Shown here piece by piece: positions 34,030 through 44,717 of a stretch of DNA of 64,000 nucleotides. Source of the DNA: Bradysia coprophila (taxonomy: Eukaryota > Arthropoda > Insecta > Diptera > Sciaridae); the NCBI RefSeq assembly GCF_014529535.1, contig NW_023503555.1, forward strand, positions 7,130,001-7,194,000, given 5' to 3'. The notes beneath the pieces are model-generated. The model had not been told where the DNA came from, searched no databases, and saw nothing but the letters and a program-made list of their open reading frames with translations. Position numbers and translations under genes: made by a program. Every line of letters begins with the position of its first letter. The first letter of the stretch is position 1.

Positions 34030-35417
34030 ATGTCCGAGCAAAGAAAACCAGCTAGCTGTGAAGGCGATACATCCACGGTAATCACTTTGCGAGCACTCTG
34101 ATGTCGAAGGAGGTTTTTAATCAACCCATTTTTCGTTGTTTATAGCCACAATCTGCTGTGAAACGAAAATATCAACACGAAATGTCGGATGTTTGTTCGA
34201 ACGATCCTGGCAACAACGGGAGAATTACATTAGAATTCGACGACATGTGCACCGATGTAATTGAGATGGTTTTTTGTGAGATGCAGCTACAAGACTTGGC
34301 GAATATTTCCGACACAAGCACACGGTTGCGAGCTATTGCTGGTGCAGTGTTTTCGCGAAAATATGCGCACCGTCTAATGTTATTGGATGTGTTTCAATAT
34401 ATGGATTGGAATGATTTCGAAGCGTGTGAGCGTGAGCGTGCACTTTCTGAAAAGAACGATACGATTGCTAGGACTTGCGACGTAAAAATTTGGCTCAAAT
34501 TAATGCGAAATTTCGGAGCTTACATTAAACATGTCTGGATACTTAGTTACGGTTGTAAAATGAATATCGCTTTACTCGAACAAGTTTTCGCCTATTGTAG
34601 CGATTCACTGGAAACATTAACTTTAGATGGATATCGAATGTTGAGTGTGCGGAAGCCGTTGACAAAACTTCAAGAGTTCAGCTTTCACGCTAAACGTTTT
34701 GAGAGCCCGGAAGCACTTGAATTGATGCCAAATGTACGTACACTGATATTAGGTGGTATTCCTATGACAATGGCAAAAAGCTATGCAAAAGTGGAACGAA
34801 TCGAGTTGCGAGTGGAGAGCGATGAAGAAGTGCAGGCATTCATTTCATTCATACGCTTGAATCGACAAATCAAACATTTAAGTGTATGCATTGCATTCAA
34901 TTGTCGGCCTGAACACAATCATTTAATATATTCTTCGATTGCTGACAATTTGGAGCAATTGACAAAATTGAAATTACTCGTATGCAATAGGACGGAAAGG
35001 TATGCCCAATATCGCTTCAAAACCGTCGAATCATTTGTACTTGCTACTCTAGAAGGTATACCACATCCAGCATATATGTTCCAGTTCGACAATCTCATAA
35101 AAATTACATTAAGCGGGACCGCCGCACGTCCCCCTTTTTGTATGAGTGTCGCAAAGCGTAATACGAATGTGAAAATATTGAAATTAGATTATCTGCACTA
35201 TCTGTTGTTGGATGCTGATGTTTTTCGTGACTTCGTGAAGGAGTTAACCGAATTGGAACAATTTATTGTTCCAAGGATCAACGAGAAAAATAAATCAACT
35301 TTGATGAACCATCTCGGAAGTGATTGGGAACAGTTTGAAAAGGAGACTTGCAACTTCAAGATAAGCAGACGTAGACTTTACCGTTTCCGAAAAATAGTAT
35401 CGAAAACTTGTGCCTAG
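34030..35417 (+). CDS. F-box/LRR-like protein, copy 1
   Basis: Two exons: 34030-34077 (MSEQRKPASCEGDTST) and 34146-35417, joined in phase 0 across a 68-bp GTAATC...TATAG intron, giving 439 aa. Residues 45-89 form an F-box (LEFDDMCTDVIEMVFCEMQ...DLANISDTSTRLRAIA), which in other proteins docks on Skp1 of an SCF ubiquitin ligase. The rest has leucine-rich repeat-like segments (LETLTLDGYRML, NVRTLILGGIPM, IKHLSVCI, VKILKLDYLHYL) likely to form a substrate-binding solenoid. The C-terminus is basic (ISRRRLYRFRKIVSKT). Copy 2 at 38670 is very similar. The substrate is unknown. Confidence 0.88.
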
Positions 35418-35754
35418 GCGGACTACTAAAGATGACTAAATTTGTATATAAAATCTCTCTGTCGATTATTTTTTTGCCATCTGCTCCGCGCCTATGAAAA
35501 AAAATTGCCCGAGGATGCGGGAATTCGACCAAAAATCTTTTTTTTTTTTACAAAAAATGCTCTTTGCCGTTGTCAATTAACTTCGCTCATCCTACAATTC
35601 AGAATCAAAATCCTGTACTATAAGTATGTCCAATGTAAATTGTAATCGCGCCCATTTAAAAAATATTCAACATTATTATTAGTGATCAAAGCTCTACGAT
35701 TGAAAAACATTATCTTTGTCAATAAACATGTTCAAAATACAAATAAAAATCAAC

Positions 35755-36000
35755 CGGCTCAAGTCTGGTGAGGTCTTCTTTTTTTCGACCCATTTCTAAT
35801 TGCGAACTACCAACTGCCAAATATTAAGAGCTATAAATTGGCAAACAAGCAGAATAATTTCATCAAAGAGTCGAAGCGCAGCTCCCAAACAGAAAACCAT
35901 TTCTCAGCTTTGTAGTCAGGTACGAGTTGTGATATTCAACTATCAAATATTCGAATTATAAATGCAGTGGACGTCAGTGAAATTTAGAAAAGAAATTTTC
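35755..36000 (+). repeat. diverged single copy of the 17-kb promoter-like repeat
   Basis: Shares GTCTGGTGAGGTCTTCTTTTT, GAACTACCAACTGCCAAAT, GCTATAAATTGGCAAACAAG and GAATAATTTCATCAAAGAGTC with the array near 16917-17960. The equivalent position after F-box copy 2 (about 40460) keeps only ACTACCAACTGCCAA. Confidence 0.5.
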
Positions 36001-36052
36001 CTATAGCTGTTCCAATCTAAATAAGCAAGACAGTTTATTGGGGTGGTGTGTG

Positions 36053-36904
36053 TAGGGATTGCAAAAACCGCCCTTTTTTTCAAAAACCGGTAAACGGTAA
36101 TACCGTCCTTTTAAAAAAAATACCGGTAAAAGATCGGTAAATTTATATTGAAAAGGCTGTAAGCCGTAGGCTGTCGCAAGGGGTTTTTTTGCAAGTGAAG
36201 AGGACCATTTTTTATTCATTGTGAAAAAGTGAACCGATTTTCCGTTAATACCTTTTTATTTATCGGAAAGAGATCTCATTTAATGCTCAAATAAATTATG
36301 ACAGCACTTTTCCTACCACAATCTATATAAACTTCGGAAAAGTGTAATCATTTGATAGAAGAAAAGCTGAATAATATGCAGCGTGCGTTTACTTCCTGTA
36401 CATGAACGGCAAGAGAGGAAGAAGAAGAAGAGAAACGAGTGAATTTTTTAATTAAACGGCTGCTCAAATGGAATTATTATCAAAGTTAAGAACAGAGAAA
36501 AGAGACAATGCGTCATCGAAAAATTGGTAAATAAAAAAGAAAAGAAGTTGATCATTCAGCACCTACTTTGCACAAAAACTTTCCAGAAATTTCGATCGCT
36601 CAAAGCAATGATCGAAGGTGCTAAAACATTGGTCAAAAGTGAAGAAGCAAAGACTATGGAAACTTAAATTGAAAGTTGAAAAAAAGTTCAATTATCGAGA
36701 ACATTTTGGCAACTTTTCACTATTTTGTCTCTAAATATCAGACAGGCATGCCAAATACGTAGAATCTCATTCTGGACAAAGTTTTCATTGTAAAATTAAA
36801 CTAATTTGGAGGATTAAATGACTTACGGAAAATACAAAAAACCGGTAAACGGTATTTGATTCTTCCGTTATTTTACCGGTTATAATTACCGGTTGCAATC
36901 CCCA
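36053..36904. mobile_element. non-autonomous hAT-type element
   Basis: An 852-bp element flanked by the perfect 8-bp duplication GGTGTGTG (36045-36052 and 36905-36912). Ends TAGGGATTGCAAAAACCG and, on the complement, TGGGGATTGCAACCGG are inverted. CCGGTAAACGGTA motifs lie just inside both ends. The 8-bp target duplication and T(A/G)GGG ends suggest hAT. No transposase frame survives. Confidence 0.8.
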
Positions 36905-37369
36905 GGTGTGTGGTATAAGCAGTTATGTTTTATGAGTTGACCAGCTGAAAATCAGCTGAAGCATTTATATATCTATTTCACTGACTTGTGGTGAATATCA
37001 GTGCCGTTTTGTACTTCAATCGTACCCCCACTAAATCACTGTTATGTTGGATCTTGATTTGCGGTATAATTGGTATGACGCTTTAGATACCTCCAAATAT
37101 CGGTCTCTATTGAATTCCACATAAAGCACCACAAATCATGGACACCATAACTCAAATCTCGATCCAATTAAAAAATTAAACTTAGTTAAAGAAATTCTTT
37201 AAATATCGATTAATTTTTGATTAATTGCGAAGCCAAATGTTCAATCTTCATAAAAAAGTTAGCTATTACTCCTGGATGTCAAAGGATTTCGAGAAAACGA
37301 CGTACAAAGTTAAAAATTGTCACAATACCACACATCATGGTCAGGGACCTTATTATGAATCACTTTGAA

Positions 37370-37740
37370 ATCCCGAACAAAAACTTTGATTTTTTACCGT
37401 ACCATTTGGTGCAGTGGCTAGAGGATTGATTTGTGCTGCAATCGATAGCGGTTACAATTCTGATCACAATGGTTCCATGGATGCAAGGGCACTGGGTAAA
37501 GACTCGAGGAAATTGAAAAATTACAATTCACGGAAGGTCGTCTACGTCGGGAACTATACGCGAAATACATTTTTGAATTGTTCCTGCAGATTGAAGCCCT
37601 CCATGGCTGCTATGAATCACATACAAGAAAGGAAAAATTTCAAAAGAACGGAAGATACCGAGTTCTACAAGCTCCTATCACTAAGAAATATGATTTATGG
37701 TAAAAAAGCGTTTCAATGCACGAGTTTTTACAAAGTCTGA
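37370..37740 (+). pseudogene. degenerate coding-like segment of the F-box duplicon, copy 1
   Basis: A frame at 37414-37740 (begins RGLICAAIDSGYNSDHNGSM) aligns at the DNA level with 40500-40860 and partly with 45965-46190. Shared blocks include CAATGGTTCCATGGATG, GTCGTCTACGTCGGGAA and AAATATGATTTATxGGTxxAA. The three copies do not keep a common frame, so if this was once a gene it is now decayed. No family is recognised. Confidence 0.35.
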
Positions 37741-38088
37741 TTGATCGTACGTTTTCCAGTTTCACTATCATTACCATTTGTACTCAGACGAACTCCGTCT
37801 TGTTATCTTGACGTGATTTTAATTGTTAACCATTAAGGCAAAATTACATTTCCTTTATTAGTTTAAAACTGTCCTGTATAGCTAGAAATTATAAGTGAAA
37901 GTCAATGTGGGATAGAAGTTCTCATTAATCTAAGCGAAAAATTGATATGAGCCGAAGTCGAAAACAGATCGAAGCAAGTTGCTCAAGAACACATCTAGTT
38001 GTTTACGAATTTATAAATTATGTTATGAATTTTTACATTATTTTGGAGCAACCAATATATTCTGGTTCGTCGCTTGTCCGGGTGAAAG

Positions 38089-38273
38089 TACCCGCCTGAA
38101 GTAGTTGCAAAAGAAGTTGCAAAATTCGTAAAAGGAAAATATTTTTTTTGCGACAACTTTTGCAACAACTTCAAACGACTGGGAGCAACCTGAAGTAGTT
38201 GTGAAAGTAGTTGCAAAATTTGTAAAAGGAAAATATTTTTTGCAACAAGTTTTGCAACTACTTCAAAAGGCTG
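38089..38273. mobile_element. short TIR element with 8-bp target duplication
   Basis: Two similar units of about 95 bp (CCTGAAGTAGTTG...AAAGGAAAATATTTTTT...CAACTACTTCAAA), bounded by GTGAAAGT on each side. The outer ends CGCCTGAAGTAGTTGCAAA and, inverted, CCAGCCTTTTGAAGTAGTTG pair. The paralogous locus near 46925-46980 (AACCAATATATTCTGG..GAAAGTGGACTAT) lacks it, which supports insertion. Confidence 0.65.
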
Positions 38274-38349
38274 GGTGAAAGTTGACTATCAGAAATGAAT
38301 AAATGTAAAATTAACCGAAAACTTTGTAATGGTCAACTGACTTCGATTC

Positions 38350-38669
38350 CATGCAAACTTAGCAGATGCAACAACATTAGTCCCAATAAAATTTAATGAT
38401 GGCAATATTACGAAAATGAATTCATCTGAAAGACGGTATACGTAATTACACTAATACGCTGATTTGCATTACCTTCAGTGTTTTTATATACTTTGAATTC
38501 TGCCGCTTCAATGTAGCGAGTTTAAATCATTTAGTGCGTCATCGGCGTGCGTCAAATACTTTGACATAAGCCGCTTACTCAGTGCTACCATATTTGTCAT
38601 ATTTGTCATATTTGTCTGAAAAAATATAAACTCTGGGAAAAGGTGACTATTTACAAGCTGTTAAACACA
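38350..38669. promoter_or_regulatory. upstream region of F-box copy 2
   Basis: Homologous to 33720-34029. It contains three tandem ATATTTGTC units and AAAAATATAAACTCTGGG before the start codon. Confidence 0.4.
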
Positions 38670-40051
38670 ATGTCCGAGCAAAGAAAACCAGCTAGCTGTG
38701 AAGGCGATACATTCACGGTAATCACTTTGCGAGCACTCTGATGTCGAAGGAGGTTTTTAATCAACCCATTTTTCGTTGTTTATAGCCACAATCTGCTGTG
38801 AAACGAAAATATCAACACGAAATGTCGGATGTTTGTTCGAACGAGCCTGGCAACGGGAGAATTACATTAGAATTCGACGACATGTGCACCGATGTAATTG
38901 AGATGATTTTTTGTGAGATGCAGCTACAAGACTTGGCGAATATTTCCGACACAAGCACACGGTTGCGAGCTATTGCTGGTGAAGTGTTTTCGCGAAAATA
39001 TGCGGACCGTTTAATGTTATTGGATGTGTGTCAATATATGGATTGGGATGATTTCGAAGCGTGTGAGCGTGAGCGTGCATTTTCTGAACAGAAGGATGCG
39101 ATTGCTAGGACTTGCGACGTAAACATTTGGCTCAAATTAATGCGAAATTTCGGAGCTTACATTAAACATGTCTGGATACTTAGTTACGGTTGTAAAATGA
39201 ATATCGTTTTACTCGAACAAGTTTTCGCCTATTGTAGCGATTCACTGGAAACATTAACTTTAGATGGATATCGAATGTTGAGTGTGCGGAAGCCGTTGAC
39301 AAAACTTCAAGAGTTCACCTTTCACGCTAAACGTTTTGAGAGCCCGGAAGCACTTGAATTGATGCCAAATGTGCGTATATTGAAGTTAGGTGGCATTCCT
39401 ATGACAATGGCAAAAAGCTATGCAAAAGTGGAACGAATCGAGTTACAAGTTGAGAACGTCGAAGAAGTGCTGGCATTCATTTCATTCATACGCTTGAATC
39501 GACAAATCAAATATTTAAGTTTGTGCATTGCATTCAAGTGTGATGACAATCATTTAATATATTCTTCGATTGCTGACAATTTGGAGCAATTGACAACATT
39601 GAAATTAATCGTATGCAATAGCAGTATGATAGACAGGTATGCCGAATATCGCTTCAAAACCGTCGAATCATTTGTACTTGTTACTACATATATGCCGTAT
39701 CCAGCATATATGTTCCACTTCGACAATCTAAAAAAAATTGCTTTAGGGGGGACCAGCGGACGTCTACCTTTCTTTGTGGATTTCGCACAGCGTCATACGA
39801 AGATACAAATATTGAAATTGGATTATCTGCCCGACCTGTTGTTGGATGCGGATTTTTTTCGAGATTGGTTGAAGGAGTTACCCGAACTGGAACAATTTAT
39901 TGTTCCCAGGATGAACGAAAAAATTAAATCAATTTTGATGAACAATCTCGGAAGTGATTGGGAACAGTTTGAAAAGGAGACTTGCAACTTCAAGATAAGC
40001 AGACGTAGACTTTACCGTTTCCGAAAAATAGTATCGAAAACTTGTGCCTAA
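38670..40051 (+). CDS. F-box/LRR-like protein, copy 2
   Basis: Exons 38670-38717 and 38786-40051 with the same 68-bp intron as copy 1, giving 437 aa. It has the same F-box (LEFDDMCTDVIEMIFCEMQ) and LRR-like body, and an identical C-terminus. Differences concentrate in the C-terminal half: residue changes around the YAEYRFKTVESFVLVTTYMP segment and small indels such as SSMIDRY for RTERY. Both copies keep an open frame across the full length, which suggests recent duplication with both under constraint. The role is presumed substrate recognition in an SCF ligase. Confidence 0.88.
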
Positions 40052-41740
40052 AAATGACTAACTTTGTATGAAAACTCACCCCGTCGATCATTTTTGCAAT
40101 TTTTGCCGATTTAAAAAAATATTGTCTGACGCACTCATCATTTAGAGCCAACAGTTTCTGTCAAAGAAACTGCTTTTACACAGAAAAGAGTTCACTCAAA
40201 ACGCATTGACCTTCGAAGTTGTCAAATATCAATGATCTCCGATGAATCAAAATCCTCCACAACCTTTTCAGTACAGCTCCGGAAAACTCTCTGTATGTTT
40301 ATATTAATGATAGATCGATTTTGGTATGTTAAGACTAGCACCAGCAAAGTAAATTGTAATCGCGCCCATTTACAAAATATTCAACATTATGATTAGTGAT
40401 CAAAGTTCTGCATTACTATTGTAAAACATTATCTTTGCCAATAAACATGTTCAAAATACAAACAAGAATCAACTACCAACTGCCAACCCTGACCCAAAAT
40501 TTTGATTTTTAACCGTGCCATTTGGTGCAACGGAATCCGATTAACCTACGGCTAAAGAGAGTAGAGAGTATGGTAGAGGATTGATTTGGGCTGCAACTGG
40601 TAGCGGTTGCAATTGAGATAACAATGGTTCCATGGATGAACGGGAAGCAAGCTGGTGGAGGCTCGTTGAGGTTGAAAAATTACGATTACGGAAAGTCGTC
40701 TACGTCGGGAAAATTGCAACCGATTCAACAATCTTTTCTACGAGTTTAGCAACATTTTATCACTCAGAAATATGATTTATTGGTGGAAAAGCGTTTCATT
40801 GCACGAGTTTTTACACAATCTGGCTAATAGTACGTTTTGCAATGTCACTATCAGTGATGACGATATGTTATGAGTGAAATTATTACCCTCTTGAGGGTAT
40901 TGGTGAAATTAATAAATGGAAAAAATAAATAGAATATTATCAGTGGAATAATTACCGATCCCATCAATGCGTAATTGACAGTGCGTGTGCGACTCCACTA
41001 TACCCAGCGAGTGATATGCTACCATCACTATGCCTCCTAGATTACGCTGGACATGCCAGGTAAGTGGATAAGGAAAATAATACAAAGAACTGACCCTCAG
41101 CTGGTATACAGTCCGACTAAATACTTTATGCTGTTCCTAACTAAACACATAAAAGGTCTCTGATTTTTTTGAAAGTGGACTAGGCTCCGTCGGAGTTACT
41201 TTTTAGCGAAGCTTTGCCCAGATAGCCCTTGGTCCCGATAGTTGGAAACTGCAGTCGTTTAATTTTAATATTCTTTTATAGTGAAGTTCCACCAAAAGTG
41301 GAAAAAGGTTGTTTTTTTCGTAATTTACTACCGCAACCGGCTATGGACATACATGTGTGAAGGTTCATTGGATAGGCATTGTCCAGTAGATACGGGTCAA
41401 ACACAGATAGCTTAGATGTCCTGTACCATCGTTCGAAAACTACAAAAATATTGTGTCAGTCACAAAGGTCGTAAATTTTGATGAACTTCAAAAGGTGATG
41501 TCTTGCATCCGGCGAATGTTTATTACGCATGTATGATGTAAAGCGAGGGGGAAACAAGAAGAACGAATGGTGGAGCAATTGGAGCGAATGAAGGGAAATA
41601 TGAGCGAATGATTGTAACGAACGAGCACAAATTATGAGCGAATGAAGGAAAATGTGGTCGTATAAAGAGAAAATATGAGCGAATGAATGGAGAATACGAG
41701 CGATGTAAAGCATTTTGCAACACCAAACATTCTATTACTA
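40052..41740. other. intergenic; remainder of F-box duplicon 2
   Basis: 40052-40870 is the downstream part of the duplicon (compare 45557-46200), including the decayed coding-like segment at 40500-40860. Beyond about 41000 I see nothing recognisable except ATGAGCGAATGAAGG-type repeats at 41560-41700. Confidence 0.5.
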
Positions 41741-42713
41741 TGCTAAGGCCGCGAACAAACGAACAATATTATGAGTTGCTGGGAGTTGACAGTTGCATAC
41801 ACATAACATGTGTGACGGGATGGCTCAGTGGTTACGTACTAGCCTTCCACCAAAATGATCCGGGTTCGATTCCCGTGACAGACAAATTCCGTATGGAATT
41901 TTTCTAGCGATTATATCGCATTGGTAACGTCCTTAGTTCACTCAAGCTTCATAATTTGGGTAGTTGCGGTGTGTTTGGTGGCTGCAACGATGTACACACT
42001 GAATGAATCGTATGACGTAACCCAAATACGATGAATTTGTGTACATATGTCTAGCCTACATTAAGGCGAGATATCAATTTCGCACCTAACTTTCCTCAGA
42101 GAGTAATTACATACTTCGAGGCGTGGTTCGGAAGTCACGTAAAGCCGGTGGTCCAGACTGAACTTGTTATTGGCTGTAAAAGGCTGTTAGAACGGTCTCA
42201 AAACCAACAAATAAATAAATAAATAAAGTCCCATAAGAACTGTCAAGTTACGAATTCTTAAAGTTAACAAGTTACTGAGGTGGAAAATTATGCTACGCTT
42301 CCCATTGTATTTAAGGCTCGGATCGAGCTCGAGTTAACCTGTTTCAATTCAGTTGACCCGAAACTTGACATGAATCTGAAATTTTTTAGGTTGCATCCGG
42401 TCGGGTCCGAAATTTTTAGACCAGAAATCACAGAGCTTTACCAAAAACGACTTGACCTGATCTAACCTGTAAATTTCAGTTTTGAATCAAGTTCGTGTCG
42501 AACAAATTCAGGTTTGAGTCTGGTTCGGGTTAAGTAGAAACTTCAGGCTCACGTCAAGTTCGGGTCGAACCTGACATCTTGGCTCAGGTGCGGCTTCCGG
42601 TCAGACCAAATCTTACCTGTTCCGAGCATTAATTTTTATTCTGATTTTTACCACATAAGTGTACACCTCAACAACTCAAAATTATTCGTTTGTTCTCGTC
42701 TTTGGCTTACAGG
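41741..42713. mobile_element. probable TIR element containing a SINE
   Basis: AAGGCCGCGAACAAACGAAC (left, 41741) is inverted as GTTTGTTCTCGTCTTTGG at the right end, with AGTTGCTGGG/CAACAACT continuing the arms. Its right half (CAGGTTCGGG/TTCGGGTCGAACCTGAC repeats) is shared with 47430-47890. The SINE at 41814-42227 lies just inside the left end. No target duplication was found, so the boundaries are tentative. Confidence 0.45.
41814..42227 (+). mobile_element. tRNA-derived SINE
   Basis: The head is tRNA-like: GGATGGCTCAGTGGTTACGT fits a pol III A box and GGGTTCGATTCCCGTGACAG a B box, spaced about 40 bp apart. A unique body of about 290 bp follows, ending in (AAAT)n. The body contains CATTGGTAACGTCC and AGGCGAGATATC, shared with the older copy at 7216-7487. 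A full head and clean tail suggest relatively recent retroposition. It is not a functional tRNA because no acceptor stem or anticodon arm can be folded convincingly. Confidence 0.8.
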
Positions 42714-42715
42714 GT
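42281..42715. repeat. TCAGGTTCGGGT-rich repeat, copy 1
   Basis: Dense in CAGGTTxGxGTC and its inverse GACCxGAACTTG. It aligns with 47430-47890 through CGAACCTGACATCTTGGC, CCGAGCATTAA and TCACAACTCAAAATTxTTCG-like blocks. Confidence 0.55.
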
Positions 42716-43422
42716 TAGTGTCCCGTATGGAATTCACTTTATTCTAAAAAAAAAAACTTTTTTTCTATTAAACATGGAACGAAGAACTAGATTGCAGTTC
42801 ATTAACATTTGACCAACGAATTCTGCTTCCATTTTTTTCTTAATGCAAATTCTCAGCAATATAATCAATGATTTATATTCGGTTATTATAGCGAGCCAAC
42901 ATATTGTATTCAAGAAGAAATGTCAAGATTTATTTTGTAAGTTTTTGTATACATTCGTAGATGACAATGTAGAAGGATAATAATCTAGAGTTGAACAACA
43001 ACGACCTCTAGGACATGAGAGGGTGCACGTGCTGAAAGCTTTTGTCGGCAATTTTTTTAAGCTGAATATGGCATCTGAAGTACTATGCCTCACAAGCTAT
43101 CCCCTTCCCCTGTAAAAATTTTAGAGAGCGTTCGTGTAGTCTGCTTGACCGTTGCTTGGAAGAAAGTTGAATATATTCTATACTTTTTGTCAGTTGGTAA
43201 GAATCTATTGAATATCGCGATCGCCAACATCCATTTTATATAATAGACAACAGAAACTCTCTGAAAGTATCATTACCCTCGGATACCAGAACCGTTTAAA
43301 ATGCTAATTGCCATTATTGGATACAGTCATCCCGAAAGAAATTAATTAAGAAAAAAAATGAACAAAGCAAAAGACAAATAAAGTAAATCATTCGAAGGAA
43401 AAAAAATTAATCGAGGAACGAG
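42716..43422. other. intergenic DNA before the CS-alpha-beta precursor gene
   Basis: AT-rich with poly-A runs. No gene or clear repeat was seen. It would contain any immune enhancer of the gene at 43500. I could not identify a convincing kappa-B site by eye. Confidence 0.35.
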
Positions 43423-43453
43423 TATAAAATGTCATCACATCTCGCATTCAGTC
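43423..43453 (+). promoter_or_regulatory. core promoter of the CS-alpha-beta precursor gene
   Basis: TATAAAA at 43423-43429 is followed by an Initiator TCAGTC at 43448-43453, with 27 bp from the TATA start to the Initiator A. The 5' UTR would be about 50 nt to the ATG at 43500. Confidence 0.65.
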
Positions 43454-43499
43454 TTCCGTCGTTCTAAAAGCAATATTGATCATTTTTCAAAAACCGAAA

Positions 43500-44299
43500 A
43501 TGTGTTTTAAATTTTTGGTTTATTTCGTAGCATTTGTGTTGGCTTGCTCTAACGCTTTAACTGTACCAGGAATATTTGAAACTTCGCCGGAAGCACAATA
43601 TCCAACAATTTTCCTTGAACCGCGGCCGGCGTCTCGTCACACAAATGTGCAACAATGTAGTGAGACAACTGTACCGGGAACATTAGAAAACTCTCCGGAA
43701 GCAAAAGAGCCTGAAATTTCACTTGAACCGTTACCAGCGTCTCTTGGCGCAAATGTACAGCAAAGTAATGAGCCGAGCGAGACAGGCAACGAAGAATCTG
43801 AAGGTACATCTATTGTGTCACAATCGATAATCGACCAATTATCGATTTTGTTCAATTCAATTATTAAGAGCTTTTACTTTCAATGAACAATTCATTCAAA
43901 CAGAACCGATTTTCGACGTTTCAATCGAATTTTTAGTTGGAATATCAATCGGTTGTCTTGTAGGTTATCAATAATCAATTATTGTCGATAATCAACGATT
44001 ACCTAAATCGACAATTATAAGTTGACAACTTTCAAATATTTTATCTCTTTTGTTTTTAAGCAGCGATTTCAACAGCCGAAGTTATTTTCACATCCTGTGC
44101 TCGAATGAATGATGGTGCAGCGGGAGAGAAAGTTGCTCAGGGCCTTTGCATTTCAAGTTGTAAATTCCAAAATTGTGGAACTGGCAAGTGTGAATATCGT
44201 GGACGACCTGTTTGCGTTTGCAGTCGATGTGCGAGTGGTGGAGGCGAATGGCCTAGCATTCCAGGAAAAACGGGACAAACCTCAGACATTGTCGAATGA
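43500..44299 (+). CDS. secreted precursor: acidic proline repeats plus eight-cysteine CS-alpha-beta domain
   Basis: Two exons, 43500-43803 and 44064-44299, joined G|CG across a GTACAT...TTTTTAAGCAG intron, encode 179 aa. Residues 1-20 are a signal peptide (MCFKFLVYFVAFVLACSNAL). Two 36-residue repeats follow (21-56 and 57-92; pattern TVPGxxExSPEA, then LEPxPAS and NVQQ). The C-terminal domain has cysteines at 113, 130, 134, 139, 144, 152, 154 and 157. CISSC supplies CxxxC, GTGKC the GxC, and CVCSRC the CxCxxC ending seen in drosomycin-like peptides. Such folds are usually antimicrobial, sometimes channel-active. TATA/Initiator precede it and AATAAA follows at 44395. The repeat propeptide is unlike standard defensin precursors. 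Activity is inferred. Confidence 0.8.
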
Positions 44300-44394
44300 A
44301 TTGTATTTGACAATATCGATGCTTGATTTTAAAAATTCTACTTTAATGTTGGATTAATGAAATTTGGCTTATAAAAGTGAAACATCTTTGATAA

Positions 44395-44400
44395 AATAAA
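44395..44400 (+). terminator. polyadenylation signal of the CS-alpha-beta precursor gene
   Basis: AATAAA lies 96 nt after the stop codon, followed by a GT-containing stretch. Confidence 0.6.
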
Positions 44401-44571
44401 GTATTTAATTGAAAAATTGGCCGGTTTTACTCATAGAGGTAGACTACCGATTTACTACCTGATTCTTTTTGCGTTGCAAATTCTTAATATGGTTTCAGAA
44501 CCAGCATTAACTGATTTAGTAAAAACGTAATTTTCAAAATATCCGGATTTTTTATTCAAATTTTAATTTTT

Positions 44572-44706
44572 CCGGGTGCCAATAGTCTCTTTGTTATACT
44601 GTGGCTAATGGCACCGGGTGCAATTAGCATTAGTATAATAAAGAGACTATTGGCACCTGGTGCCATTAGCCACAGCATTATAATGAGACTATTGACACTC
44701 GGTAAC
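44572..44706. repeat. nested GGGTGCCAATAGTCTC inverted repeats
   Basis: GGGTGCCAATAGTCTCTTTG and TGTGGCTAATGGCACC appear, then their inverses AAAGAGACTATTGGCACC and GGTGCCATTAGCCACA, then a further ATGAGACTATTGACACTCGG. It looks like two overlapping hairpin elements of the family at 13138 and 16284. It ends within about 12 bp of the point where the F-box pseudogene begins. Confidence 0.6.
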
Positions 44707-44717
44707 ATGTTAGGAGA

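Noticed and set aside
41456..41726. Minus-strand Ser/His/Phe-rich frames over the GAGCGAATGAAGG repeats
   Set aside because: They are translations of a low-complexity tandem repeat, open by periodicity rather than selection.
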